Shown here piece after piece: positions 1-11,399 of a stretch of DNA of 64,000 nt. Position numbers and translations under genes: made by a program. Below the pieces are notes generated by a model that made no database searches, was not told the DNA's origin, and worked only from the letters and a program-made list of their open reading frames with translations. Positions within the stretch are counted from its first letter, which is position 1; each line of letters starts with the position of its first letter. The stretch is taken from the NCBI GenBank assembly GCA_944739405.2, contig OX123186.2:88453034-88517033 (forward strand), in the 5' to 3' direction. Source of the stretch: Euclidia mi. Lineage: Eukaryota; Arthropoda; Insecta; Lepidoptera; Erebidae.

Positions 1-1156
1 AAATGCACGCGTGAGACTGAAAAGTGAAGCAACCATTATGTGCCTCATAAAACAAATTCTGTATAAAAATATGTATGCACTATTTTTAAATAAATAATAT
101 AAAACAGATTATTTATCAATCTTAGCGTAGCTAGTTGCATTTACATGTGTTTTATCCCAACTTACAGACCCACTGTAAGTATAAAACACATGTGCCAAAT
201 CTTGTTTATTTATGCCACAAGTGACTAATATTCTATCTATTTTTATCTAACGAAATGTCATACGACGATCTAGTTATTTTTCACTTACACCTATGTGTTT
301 TGCTGTACTATAACATAAGACTTGAGTGTATAACTTTAAAAGTCATTGAGCAAAAGTTTCAACAAATATTACTTATTTTAACAATTCGCCTTCACAAATG
401 CTTCGAATGTTCCAAAAATCAATCTTCGCATGAGACGAACACTGCTGTGATTCAGAGCATCGGGTGGTCCGAAACCGGGTGTCCTTGGTCTCTTAAGCTG
501 ACTAGACCCCACAACAAAAAGATATCATCATAATATATGTAGAGAAGCTCCTTTTAAAAGTTGTTTATTGTGTCTCCTTCCTTATACATGAGATGCATTT
601 TAAATAATTAGTCTTTGTGTGGTTATGTAAAGACAAATAATATTATTCAATGCAACTACATGCAATTCTTGCTAATATTGTCGTACTAAATATGAATAAT
701 AAGGAAAACTTACTATAGGTAAAATATACAAATTTAGCTCACATATTATAATAACTTAAAATTCCAACACAATTAATGTTTAATAATTCCAATACAATAC
801 AAATAAGACGTCATGAAAGTCCTTTAAGTACTAAGTATATTTTTAAAATATTTCAGTAAGATAGCTGCGTTTAGACTTTCAAGAATTAAAAATATTGTTT
901 TTTGTGTAAGTATAAAGTATAAAAATAAACGAGCAATAACTGTTTAATAGAATAGAATAATATCTATCTGCATAAACCTGTGTACCTACACGTGCAAAAT
1001 AACAATCGCATGCAGGGTGTTACAATATAATTATTTCTGTATATGGATTAAATATTACTATTGGAATGAACACCAATATTGAGCAAAAATAACTCTTCCG
1101 TGCATTTATTATGCATGGCAAATCTTTCTATAATCTTCCATTTTATCCACGCTTGT
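1..1156. other. AT-rich flank, no gene seen
   Basis: I see no splice-bounded coding exon, RNA gene or clear terminal repeat here. The longest open frames have non-coding composition. It is probably intergenic DNA upstream of the protease gene. Confidence 0.5.
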
Positions 1157-1262
1157 CATGAAGCAAGAGAGATATGTCAGGATCGTTGCAAATGGCGTTC
1201 CGTAGTCTCTGCCTACCCCTCCGGGGAACAAGCTTGAGTCTATGTATGTATGTATGTGTGTA
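1157..1262 (+). mobile_element. 3'-terminal fragment of an RTE-like LINE
   Basis: The + strand reads EAREICQDRCKWRSVV and then SAYPSGEQA before a TGA stop at 1235-1237, followed by a (TATG)n tail. The same C-terminus and the same tail occur on the - strand at 51351-51760, so both are 5'-truncated copies of one LINE family. Only about 26 codons remain. The clade is inferred from the style of the longer copy. Confidence 0.7.
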
Positions 1263-1870
1263 TGCCTTCTCCTAAGATTACGTTAACGTGACCATCTAGC
1301 CGTATGTTATGTTAACAATTATAATTGTAATTATCTGCCGTCATAAGTGGCAGCAAATTGCCGGTAACAGATCCACCATAATTATGGGGAAAACAGCCTT
1401 TTTTCTGATAAGCTCACGTTTTTCTAATACGGTTGTACATCGCGGTATAATCAACAGATTTTTCTATGAATAAATATTGCGTCAATGTAAACTATAGTTT
1501 TATAAAAAGTTTAGTAAACGGCGTAGGAAAATATCGTGAGCACAGAAACATTTCTGTGATCGTGAGAGATTCTGCATGTCTGCCAACGCGCACTTTGCCA
1601 ACGTGGTGGCCTTTGGCCTAACTCTACTGATAGATATGTCAATGGAAAATCCAGAGACTTCATATTTTTGGTTATGAGAATCGTTTATCAAGACTATCGG
1701 ATAGTTGGATTATTATAACCCAATCATTTAGCCACCAGTAGGTTTATTTACTTTTCATATCTATAGATACATGAATAGCAATGAAACACGTTAATCGTGA
1801 TTATCACCTATATCACTAATACAAATAAAAAGTGATAATGACGACACAAAACAGTTTATTTACTGATAAT

Positions 1871-1922
1871 ATGCCGGAGAAGTGTTTTCTTGTTTGTGCA
1901 CTGTTTATGCTGTGCACGCACG
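1871..1922 (+). CDS. Protease exon 1: signal peptide
   Basis: ATG at 1871 opens MPEKCFLVCALFMLCTH, a short basic start followed by a hydrophobic stretch. The exon ends with one base of a split codon before donor GTCAGT at 1923. The 70-nt intron is short, with acceptor TTTTGCAG at 1992. The joined codon reads Ala, giving a plausible signal-peptidase region. Confidence 0.75.
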
Positions 1923-4900
1923 GTCAGTTATACAATTGTCGTTGATTGAATAAAATGTGGTCGCAATATCAAAGATGTTTTTGGTTTTGCAGCCGATGTG
2001 CCAAGTAAAGGGGCGCAGGAGGAGAAAGCTACGGACAAGGCGGTCGATACTCGGCCGGTGAATGAGAAATTCCCCAGCGCCGTGCTCTTCGGAGGCACCT
2101 GCGGTGGAACTATCATCAGCCCAACCTGGATCCTTACCGCTGGACACTGGTGAGTCACTATTTCACCTTCTGCAAGTCTCTTGGTACCTATTTTAATATG
2201 ATAATCAGTCATATGTATTTCTACACACAGCATATTGGTGGCCTTTCCAAAACATGATCTTGCTATTAAAAGGAAACATAATAAGGAAGTCACTAATATG
2301 AAAGTTCAAAAGAGACTGAGAAGTGCACACTAGTTGCGTTGAAGGCTATTTTTGATGGAAATTACCATTGGTCGTCCAAAAGAATCAATATTTACGTAAA
2401 ACGTTGAATTAAATCTGAGAATCATACGCCATCTTTTAAATGTTTATTATAATAGGTACGTAGTTTATGAAGAACCTTTTAGACATGGAATTGTAAGAAC
2501 AGCAATTCTTTGTTTTCTGTTAAATGCGAACAAAAATATCTGTCTATAAATAGACTTAGAATAGATCTACTTAGCTTTTAAAAAGGCTACTCATCTTGTT
2601 ATCATAATCTACCTGACAATTCAATAGTTAATACGTGCTCAAGGATATGTCTACTACTTACTCTCTGTTACGAATGAGGAAATATCTTACGTTAATAAGG
2701 AAATCAATAATAACACTAAGGAAAAATGCGCAAGAATATCACTTCACAATTTCTCAATTGCCTCTTACCGCAGGATGCGAGAAGTTAAGAATGACTCACA
2801 AGTATCTACTAGTCTTGAGAGATTCTATAAGAAAGTACCCTACTACAAGACAAATAAATTCAAATTTACTTACTTATCTACTATTACTAATTCGAATTGA
2901 CAAACTAACGCGGTGAGTTATTACAACCAACATCTAGTTAAAAGGGTTCCCTACGTCAGTGCGAAAGTTGTTGGTTCGATTTTCATTATATCGAACACGG
3001 TATGTCGATAATTCAATTGTGCGAAGTTTTATTACATCGATGCTTTATTGGTGCGATGTAACGTTGGTGCGAAGTACCCTACAACACCACCTACTGTTCA
3101 ATGACATACTGACGTAGGGAACCCAGTTAAAATCCTTTATCCATGTTATTTACTTTAGAAATAAAAATTGTTTATTTATCTTCATCATCAGCCTTTAACA
3201 GTCCACTGCTGGACTAGGCCTCTCCTTTGAAAGGAGGAATTGGTCTACTATACCACGCTGGCCAAACGGGTTGGTATAGGATTTGTATCAAGTTTTCCTT
3301 CTCTTACAGTGCTGTTCTCTGCATAATATGCTCATGGGATGATATGGGGTGGTGACATTCCGTATTCTTAATCCGTCACCACACGGACAGTTCATTTATG
3401 CATGTAGGTAAATTACATGGATATAATTTCAATATGTTATGCGTACATGAGAATTTCATAGAAATATGGCATAACAGTCATAACACTGGCGCAGATGAAT
3501 GCGCAACTGATACATGTCCAAGGCGCGGTCAACGATTGTGACAATGACATATACTTAACTAAAACATTGAATAAGGTGTCGCGTCGCGAAATGATTTAGG
3601 TGGCAAACAATTACACCTGTAAGTAAATGGACATGGTAAATATCTATAAATAACAATGAAAACTGGACAGTATCCGACTGTCCTTGTTGTTTATGGATAT
3701 TTACGCAACCCATCGGAGGGTCGCCCCTCACCTGCCTAAGACAATACTCCACCATGTACTAGACTAACATTTGTTTCACCGTATCCAAAATTTTTACTGT
3801 ATGGTGTTCTTCCGTGAACAATGCTGAAGATGATTCAATTTGCATTTTTCATATTTAACTGCAGATACGTGTTTTGAATATTTTAACAGCTCCGAAACGT
3901 GCTGTGATCTAAAGAAACAAAAAAATACATTTAGATAATGGTCATATTATATTTAAGTTATCCATGACCAAAAGTTTTTATCGCTTCAAGCCATTTTTGG
4001 GCAATTTGATAAACGACGTCGTTGCAAAAACGTTCATTACTTATTTGTTGTTAAAAAGATGTATTTTACATAAAATATCTGGTTAGCTAATTGGTCTCCG
4101 CCTTTATACTTTAAGAAGTTAAATCTGCACTGGGGACCGGACATAATACTATTGCTATTTTATTTATTAAACGCAGTTAACATTAGCTATTTAGAATGAC
4201 GGTGAAGCTGAAGCGTTGCTATCATAAAAACGACTCCTGAAGTGTCACAAAGTCTGAATATTATGCTAAAACGAGAAGGACGGGAACAATTTATATTTTG
4301 CCACGATCTTGTGAAGAACTTACCCAAGAAAGTTGGCGAGGTCAACGCGGAGAGCTCGCTATCTATCAAGAACACTACATTGTTCTCCGGAAAAATTCAA
4401 ATCAAAATGCCATTATATTTTATAGCCGTAATACATACAGATTCAATCATAGCAACAAATAAAAACATGCCTATTCTCATTGCTGACCTTATAAGATGAT
4501 GTGAAGAAATAGTGTGAAATGAATACGGTGATGTAACAATCGATATAATAAAAGCAGTCCGATCGCCAGTCGTAACTGTTACGGTTCTTGCACAAAACGT
4601 TACAATATCACCCACTTTGCTGTTTACACTTGTGACACCGCGCCGTAGGGAATTGACAAAATTACCAAATTTTTGTAAAATTTGCCAACTCTCTAAACAG
4701 AACTCACGTGACATTGTATCTACCTACAACAGATTTCACCAAACTTAAGCTTTGAATCTTTGCATGGGACATGGGCGTAAAGAGAGACTACAGACAAGGA
4801 AGCATGGACCGAATTATTATGTGAACTTACCTGTTACCATTACCAACCCAAAATTGAGATTGATTGAGTAACTATTTTCTATCATTATCTTCGTCATCGT

Positions 4901-7900
4901 CTTCTGCTGTGAGTTTATACCTATTAGCTAGTACCTATGACAAGTTCTACCGTCGTGCTCTTTTTTTATTTGTTTTCCAGACCTTGACTCAATACACCAA
5001 TTATCTTCGCAGACATGATTTAAAATACTTACTGTGCAATCTAATCTATTTGCAAATGTAAATAAACCATGACCTCTTCAACGAAAAATACTCTATCATA
5101 CGTTATGTACCTACGTATTTACATATATAAAAAACGGTCAGTCAAGTGAAGGCTGGCTCTTTCCATCATGCATGACGACAGCAACAATCCAAATAGGTCT
5201 AGCATTCTTCTTTTTCTATAGATATGTATTTGATCTTTAGATGAAGTCAAATGATTGAGAGCCTTCTCCGATTTTTCAATTGTCTAAACTCTTTAATATC
5301 GTTTTCTTTTTTAAGCGTAAGCTTCATCTTAACGCATATAGTATAAATAGCGTTTATCAATACTTAGCAATCACTCTTTTAACTATTGATTATGGTATCT
5401 ATAAATTGTACAAAATTTTGCTAGTCTACGGTCACATAGTAGATTTGTTAATCACCATGTATAAAAACGATACAATGACATCCAGAGTTTAGATTAAGCA
5501 TAACATCGCTAGAACATTCTTAAAAATATGTATTACTCCTGAAACATGATCATTATTTATTGTGATGAAACGACTTGAAATGTAGATAAATGAAATATTG
5601 AAAATCAACTACAAAATAATGCATACCCATTTAATCTTGTAAGCATTTGTATTAACATGCGTATTTTAATACTTTAATCTCGTAACACGAAGTGGATCAG
5701 AATCGATTTATATACAGTTGACCATTACGGTCGTTTTTAAAAGTATTGTACAAAAAATACATCACTTCACTCCTTTACGTTTTTTAAGAAAAGAGTTGGG
5801 TTGAACTTTCGATCACATTAGATCGAAAGATCACTAAACATTTTTCGATATCTGTCGAGGCGTAACTCAGGGCTTACCAAAACCCTATGTTGTGTAGATA
5901 AGAATATCTTGATATGGAACATGCTCGGTACATCATGGTCACTGGCTCTCGCATACTTTCCTTTAACGTCACTTTATCAACAGAAAAGTCCAATGTTGCC
6001 ACAAAACATCCGGCATTTAAAAATAAGTACAAGATTTTGTGTCGCATTCATTAATCCATACAGTCTTTCGAGGTAGATAACACGTTTAATATGGGTGACG
6101 ACGTAATTGCATGCATAAACGTGGGTTTTCCTTGTTTGTCATACCTTAACTTGCGCATAGCGTTCCGACTTATTATAACGTGTTTTAATGACTGACACTG
6201 GATTTCCGCGTCGATCACAAAGAAGATACGGTACCGAGGAAGTAAAAAGGGACTGCCCATATAAACTTAGCTCAGGTGTGGGAGTCAGTTTCAATACGTT
6301 TATATATGTTTGAAGTTTTGCATATGTGTGCAATCGTGTTGACTATAAGAACTATGTATGTGTGAGCATTTATTGTTTGTATTATCTCACCTCGTCCTAA
6401 AAGCGGACGTAATATGAAGTTATGTCAAATGTAAAACAGCTAACTTGACTGTTAGTAAGTGTATTCTTTAAAAACAACCAGAACCATTGCCGAAACGTCA
6501 GGTAAATGTACAGTATTTCCTCAGGTCAAAATATTGCGGCACAACTCTGTGCACTGTGCAATGTTTGCAAAAAGCAGGATTTTTAGAGCAACATTTGTGA
6601 TCGTGTGATCGTCTGTTACCATCTTGTCAGATTGCAATCTCACAAGTCAAAAAGAAGAAGTACTTATTGCTCCGACGTCTGTTATTGATGACTATATCAA
6701 ATAAGCCTTGAAGTATCGAAACAAGTCAAACCAGTTTTTGTTGCACAAAGAAGAAGTTTTACGAAAACACGAACTAGATTTTAATCAATTCTATACTTTA
6801 TTGCCTCGTTGCCGCGTTGGTGCAATGGCGTAAGCGAGTATGCATGCGCAACTGTCGAACGTAGCGGCCTAGTTTTGATTCCCATGTCGCGTCGTGCGGC
6901 CTGCGCCAACTAGTAGGATGCAGCGCGAGGGCTGAGCTCGTCGTTTTTTTTTACTCGACTGCGTGAGAAGAAGGGATGTTTTGTATGCAATCGGTTGCAG
7001 CAAACGCTCGCGTAAAGGCCTATTCAAACCTGAGCGATATTCGCTGCCGCTGTGGGTAGAGGTACATACCTCGTGGGTTTCGCTCAGGTATTTAGTATCA
7101 AGTACCGCGGCTAGAGCGACCTGAGCGATATTCGCTACCGCTGTGGGTAGAGGTACATACCGCGCGGGTTTCGCTCAGGTATTTGGCATCAAGTACCGCG
7201 GCTAGAGCGACCTAAATTTCTTACCTCTCTGAGCGAAACTAGATTACCGCGCGTTATTCTATCCACAAGGATAGCAAATACCGCTTAGGTCTGAACAGTA
7301 ATATTACCCACTGGGTTTTCTCTGCCGCAGTCGGTAGCGACTACCGCTTACCTAGGTCTGAACAGGCCTTTAAGCACGCGAGCGGCTAGTACGCGTCGCG
7401 CAAGATCAGTCACTGCGTTTTCTTCAGCGTAGGTACATAACTACAGACAGTAAGATAACTAATAAATAATTACGTTATATAAACGTGTCTGTTTGGGCCT
7501 TTAACATCCAATAACATGGTGCCCCTATCATAGAGCCGTGACCGAAGATAACCCTCAACACACTCGTTCAAATTGCGACACTCAATCAAGCTTACTATGT
7601 TTTGTCTTGCTTATACTACAGAACAATTAATCCGTATTTAGCACGTTTATCCAGGAGCCCTTATCAAAAGGTGACTTTCTAATAAGTAGTAGCGTTAGCT
7701 TACATAGGTTCGCAAGGTTGTTGTTTGTACGTAGGTAACCTCTGCATTTAGGTAAGGTACACGCTTGGCAAATTCCCACGGCATAGCTTCAATCGAATAG
7801 TGAACTTTACGACAATGATTTCAATAATTAAATCACAATTGAATATAATTGGTACGCCAAATGCCTGAACAGAATTAGGTTTTGCCATACATCATGCCTC

Positions 7901-10900
7901 GATTGATCGTAGATCGCAACCAATTATTACTTATATGGTTGACATTATAAACGTTTTATAGAAAATCGTGACTAGGTATTATATACATTTAATCAAATGA
8001 CTAAGGTCATCAATATAGGTAGCTAATTATAGAACTGTTTTATGGGTCAATTATCCCAATTTGAATGAAAGTGGTTAATAAAATTATCGGTGCTTATTAT
8101 TTTATTCCGTAAATACAGCAACAGTAAATTATCATCTTATAAATGAATATGATGCCATTGATGATGCAAATTATATAATTAAAATAATAATATTATAATT
8201 TCGTACAATAATAAGTTCTATTTGTGTTTCCAGCACTTTGTTCACGGGAGGTCGGTACGTGCTGGCTGGCACCAACAACACTGAGAACGAGAGCGGAGTG
8301 ACGCGCTTCGTCAAGAGACAGGTCATCCACCCACTCTTCACTGTGGGACCTTACTGGCTGGACGCTGACCAGTTTAACATTAAGCAGGTACGTCTCCAAG
8401 TGTTTCATATAGCAACCGGCCATTTGGAAATCTGTTTGTATAAAATTATTGCGTTACTAACTGACAGGCAACTCGAACTCAAAGCGAAGAAGCTGAAATT
8501 TAGCGGACGTGTTCATTAGAGACCGAAAGTCGTGTCGGGTGTGGATGGGGAAAAAAATAATAAAGTAAAAAATACGCGGGCGAAGCTGCGGTCTTCCTCT
8601 AGTAATATAATAAGAGTTGTTTCAATGTGTATGTTTATGAGTAGTGTTTCATACCTATTTTGTTAACCCTGGCTAGTGTACATTTTTCAAGTGAAACACT
8701 ATAAAGTCATTTGTCATATGGAATTTGAGCAAGATTCCTCATGTTTTCTATTTGTGACATGATTAACATGCAATATTTTCGTCGCAGGTGGCAGCACGAT
8801 GGGACTTCCTATTGGCTGAACTGAGCGAGCCCTTGCCTCTGGACGGCAAGACCATGGTGGCGGCTAAGTTGGACGACGAAGCCACTCTGCCCACTGGCCT
8901 CAATGTTGCGTATGCAGGCTACGGCACTGATCACTTTGGGGTGAGTCATCATCTACCAACATTAAGTAGAAACCATTAAACATAGACACTAGGTCAAGTT
9001 GATCCATCTATTTACTTTGCATGTTCATAAGATTCTTATCGAAATGTCGATCTGGAGTGCATTTTCAGAACAGTTAAATTTTTTGAGATGACGCGGCGAC
9101 GTGACTTTTGGTACTTTATTCTTAGGCTTTTTTACCTTTACTTACTTTCAGAAAAACTATAAGTTCTATCATTCTGAATTCCAGACTGATAGAACTTATA
9201 GTTATACTTATATATAAGTTTATGCGCTTGGAACAATGATTAAATCCAATTTTATGACAGTCTTTTCTATTTAGGTAGGTACTGAACTTGATCGTAGCTA
9301 CTTCACCTCCATTGATGTATTATCTATTTTTGATCTTGTATTTATGTATAATATTTGTTTGTCTAGGGCACCATGCGTAGCGAAATGCACGGCATGTATC
9401 TGTCGGTGCAGGCGAACGATGTCTGCAAGACCTTGGAGCAGTACAATCCCAAGGACATGCTGTGCGTTAAAGGACGTCCTCCGCGGTACGACTCCGCTTG
9501 CAATGTAAGTTACATCGAATTATATATTAATTGACTGCCTCCGTGTTCCAGTGGATAGCGTATGGGACTGCTGTCCTGGGTTCGATTCCTGGGTCGGGCA
9601 AAAGTGTTACTAGGTTTTTCCAAATTCTTACCCAGATAACAATTCAAACTTGCCAAACTTGCAGCAAGTTTAAATCAAACTTGCTAGTTTCACTGTGACA
9701 AACTTGCATGAAGTTGGTTTTTCAAAGGATTTGGATGACGACGAGCACAGGTTGGTGGTCGGTCGACCTCCTAGATACAGCAGGAGGTGCTCGACGACCA
9801 GCTGTTGTCGGACCACCAACCTGTGCCTTGTACCTATGCAACCTTTGAAAAAGCAAACTTCATGCAAGTTTGATGCAAGTTTGTCACAGTGAAACTAGCA
9901 ATTTTGATTTAAACTTGCTGCAAGTTTGTTGCTATCTGGGTAGTAGCATCTCGGAGTCTGGTGATGTGCCCGGTAAAGGCAATAAGCTCGCCCCCTATTA
10001 CGTGGGACCTAAAAATTCATAGCGAAATTTGGGTGTAATAACTTCTGCCTACCCTTTCGGAGATACAGGCGTGAGTCTACAAAAAAAATATTTTTTCTTC
10101 TTCGGAAAGTGGTTGTGCTGGTAGCGTCTTCAAGCCAGTGATGATAGTTTTCAAATTCACGTTCTGTCGTAAATTGGAAGTCTAATTCGTATTTATCGCC
10201 GATTATCTTATTGTGATTACAGGATACCTATCTGTACTTAACTTATATTTTTGGTAGTACACCTCTCGTGCGTGCAATGGGACGGATAACTTGACATCAA
10301 ACCATGTATCAACCCGTCTGGCCAGGGTAGTATAGTAGGCCAAAACCTTTTATTGACGCTCAGTGTTACTTTGAACCAAATTAGAAGAGGCTTAAGTCCA
10401 CCTGTGAACTTCTAAAGGATCTGAGTATAACATATTTAAGTATGATCCCGTCATAGCCATAGCAGTACCTACTATTTACCTTAATATGTAAAATTGTATT
10501 TACAAAACGTCTGTGGATACACAACGTATGGTTCAAACATAGGTACATTTGCGTGGGCTGTAATTCGATAGCGACTTTGCCGTATATCTGGTGATTCCAA
10601 TCCAATTGAATATGACCATGAAAGCGATGAATATCGTGTATGTATTCGTATGTCAAGGGTAGGCATTGCGTAAGCAAACAGTTCAACGAAATTTGGAAAT
10701 ACCAAATACCCTTTGGCGGAAACTACGTTTTTATAAATTAGTTACGCCCCGCGCCCTAGGCTTAGTGAAAGAACATTTCAATAGCTGTTTCCTACAACAA
10801 TAAATCGATGTGTAGAGTTTATCGTTTGTCACGAATTGTTTGCCTCACAAGAGAATATATACTTAGGTCCTGTATTTAATTATCACAAATAAAAATTCCC

Positions 10901-11276
10901 TACAATAATGATTTGTATGATTAACCTATAGCAGATTCTCGACCAATACTTAATTAAAATTTTCTGCGCCAAAATGTCTACGACATAGCGCAACTTAGCT
11001 CATTCTGGTGAGCTAATGCAGCACACTTACAACACTGAACCAAAAAAATGCAGTTGCAACAAAAGTTCAAATCACTAAATTGAAAGTATTCTTATTATAT
11101 TCTTTTGTCATTTGCAGGGTGACAGCGGCAGTGGTCTAGTGGACGAGACTGGACGGATAATAGGTGTCGCCTCTTGGGTGGAGAACGATGCCCACAACTG
11201 CTCCAACGGAGCGCTGGTTGTGTTCTCCCGCGTGTCCGCCGCTCGCTCATGGATCAGACAAGTGACGAACATCTAA
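1871..11276 (+). CDS. Secreted chymotrypsin-fold serine protease (S1A), scolexin-like, six exons
   Basis: Six exons joined at GT-AG sites (1871-1922, 1993-2149, 8234-8387, 8788-8940, 9367-9504, 11118-11276) give 813 nt, or 270 residues plus TAA. The N-terminus has a hydrophobic secretion signal. The catalytic triad is present: His in ILTAGHC (TAGHC for the usual TAAHC), Asp in RWDFLLAEL, Ser in GDSGS. Cysteines pair as expected for 42-58, 168-182 and 191-220. By alignment to chymotrypsin numbering the S1 pocket has Ser189 and Val216, suggesting chymotrypsin- or elastase-like rather than trypsin-like specificity. There is no IVGG activation motif; the nearest candidate is Arg before PVNEKFP. 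The overall style recalls lepidopteran scolexins (immune-inducible proteases), which is recognition and not an alignment. A TATA-like TATAT near 1809 and an ACAGT initiator near 1850 precede the ATG but are weak. Confidence 0.88.
1993..2149 (+). CDS. Protease exon 2: propeptide and catalytic His
   Basis: It encodes a charged pre-region (DVPSKGAQEEKATDKAV), the Arg-PVNEKFP segment where zymogen cleavage would be expected, then CGGTIISPTWILTAGH. The final Cys codon is split across donor GTGAGT at 2150. The His is the general base of the triad. Confidence 0.88.
2944..3124. mobile_element. hAT-type MITE with perfect 8-bp target duplication
   Basis: Perfect 17-bp terminal inverted repeats GGGTTCCCTACGTCAGT lie at 2944-2960 and 3108-3124. 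AGTTAAAA directly repeats on each side (2936-2943 and 3125-3132). An 8-bp duplication is typical of hAT elements, though P and Merlin elements also make 8 bp. The interior has degenerate repeats of GTGCGAAGT and no coding capacity. It lies in intron 2 of the protease gene. Confidence 0.85.
3181..3420. mobile_element. Degenerate lepidopteran SINE-body fragment
   Basis: It begins CATCATCAGCC, then has CCACTGCTGGAC and CCACGCTGGCC, blocks shared in the same order with the copies at 22197-22511 and 34690-34870. The tRNA-like head is missing. It is a fragment, with loose limits. Confidence 0.5.
3421..6810. other. Protease intron 2, middle part, nothing recognised
   Basis: This is AT-rich intron sequence. 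No exon with matching splice sites is needed to complete the protease, and I see no clear element termini. Confidence 0.4.
6811..7013 (+). mobile_element. Probable tRNA-derived SINE head
   Basis: TTGGTGCAATGGCGTAAGCG resembles an A box, and GTTTTGATTCCC about 45 nt later resembles a B box. The following GC-richer body runs into the adjoining inverted-repeat element. A poor B box suggests an old copy. Confidence 0.4.
7014..7371. mobile_element. MITE with AAAGGCCT termini and internal tandem duplication
   Basis: The left end AAAGGCCTATTCAAACCT is inverted at the right end as AGGTCTGAACAGGCCTTT. The outside flanks CGCTCGCGT and ACGCGAGCG are also inverted, so the true element may be longer. The interior is rich in ACCGC(T/G) and GTAGAGG motifs and has no ORF. 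Confidence 0.6.
7030..7211 (+). repeat. Two tandem 91-bp units inside the MITE
   Basis: Units 7030-7120 and 7121-7211 both begin CTGAGCGATATTCGCT and end CGGCTAGAGCGAC. They differ at only a handful of positions, so the duplication is younger than most of the surrounding element. Confidence 0.85.
8234..8387 (+). CDS. Protease exon 3
   Basis: The acceptor TTTCCAG ends at 8233 and completes the Cys codon after the catalytic His. The frame then reads TLFTGGRYVLAGTNN, and later VKRQVIHPLF and YWLDADQFNIKQ, before donor GTACGT at 8388. These blocks sit where S1A proteases carry the strands between His57 and Asp102. Confidence 0.88.
8788..8940 (+). CDS. Protease exon 4: catalytic Asp
   Basis: It runs from acceptor GTCGCAG to donor GTGAGT in phase 0, 51 codons. 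AARWDFLLAEL carries the triad Asp in the position of the family's D-I-A-L-L block. The exon ends in AYAGYGTDHFG, matching the usual AGWG-type turn. Confidence 0.88.
9155..9203. repeat. Perfect 16-bp hairpin
   Basis: Arms AACTATAAGTTCTATC (9155-9170) and its exact reverse complement (9188-9203) are separated by 17 nt. It lies in protease intron 4 and has no poly-U tract or flanking gene that would suggest a terminator or ncRNA. Confidence 0.8.
9367..9504 (+). CDS. Protease exon 5: Cys168-Cys182 loop and S1 pocket floor
   Basis: Acceptor GTCTAG at 9366 and donor GTAAGT at 9505 bound 46 codons. VCKTLEQYNPKDMLC carries the 168-182 disulfide. YDSACN lies directly before GDSGS and places Ser at position 189 and Cys at 191. 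Confidence 0.88.
9533..10090 (+). mobile_element. tRNA-derived SINE, interrupted
   Basis: The head GACTGCCTCCGTG with CCAGTGGATAGCG (A box) and GGTTCGATTCC (B box) opens the copy. The body includes GCTCGCCCCCTATTACGTGG and ends CTGCCTACCCTTTCGG...GAGTC before an A-rich tail. The uninterrupted sister at 24326-24582 aligns block by block. This copy carries a 310-bp insertion at 9631-9940. It lies in protease intron 5. Confidence 0.88.
9631..9940. mobile_element. Foldback MITE with TA duplication, nested in the SINE
   Basis: CCCAGATA at the left end is inverted as TATCTGGG at the right end, and the arms match over most of their length (AAACTTGCAGCAAGTTTAAA, TTTCACTGTGACAAACTTGC, then GCACAGGTTGGTGGTC). 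TA flanks both ends (9629-9630 and 9941-9942). The sister SINE shows CA at the empty site, supporting TA as target. Open frames through the arms are hairpin artefacts. Confidence 0.85.
11118..11276 (+). CDS. Protease exon 6: catalytic Ser and C-terminus
   Basis: After acceptor TTTGCAG the frame opens with GDSGSGLV, carrying the nucleophile Ser; the fifth residue is Ser where GDSGG is usual. IIGVASWVEND then places Val at 216. A Cys follows for the 191-220 pair, and SRVSAARSWIRQVTNI ends in TAA at 11274-11276. Confidence 0.9.
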   Translation, partial: GDSGSGLVDETGRIIGVASWVENDAHNCSNGALVVFSRVSAARSWIRQVTNI

Positions 11277-11380
11277 GAGATGCATACCAGATATACGTAT
11301 ATGTATGTTATACATAACCAGATCAATCTAAAGCTGTTGTTAACTAGTCAAGTAAAGATTTTTAGAAATGAATGTTATGG

Positions 11381-11386
11381 AATAAA
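11381..11386 (+). promoter_or_regulatory. Candidate poly(A) signal of the protease gene
   Basis: AATAAA lies 105 nt after the stop codon on the same strand. Further AATAAA copies near 11600 and 11914 are alternatives. Confidence 0.4.
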
Positions 11387-11399
11387 TGCATCTGGCCTG

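Noticed and set aside
9670..9892. Opposed 65-codon frames
   Set aside because: They lie in the two arms of the foldback element and mirror each other.
1871..11276. Inactive serine protease homologue
   Set aside because: His, Asp and Ser of the triad are all present once exons are joined, so an active protease is more likely.
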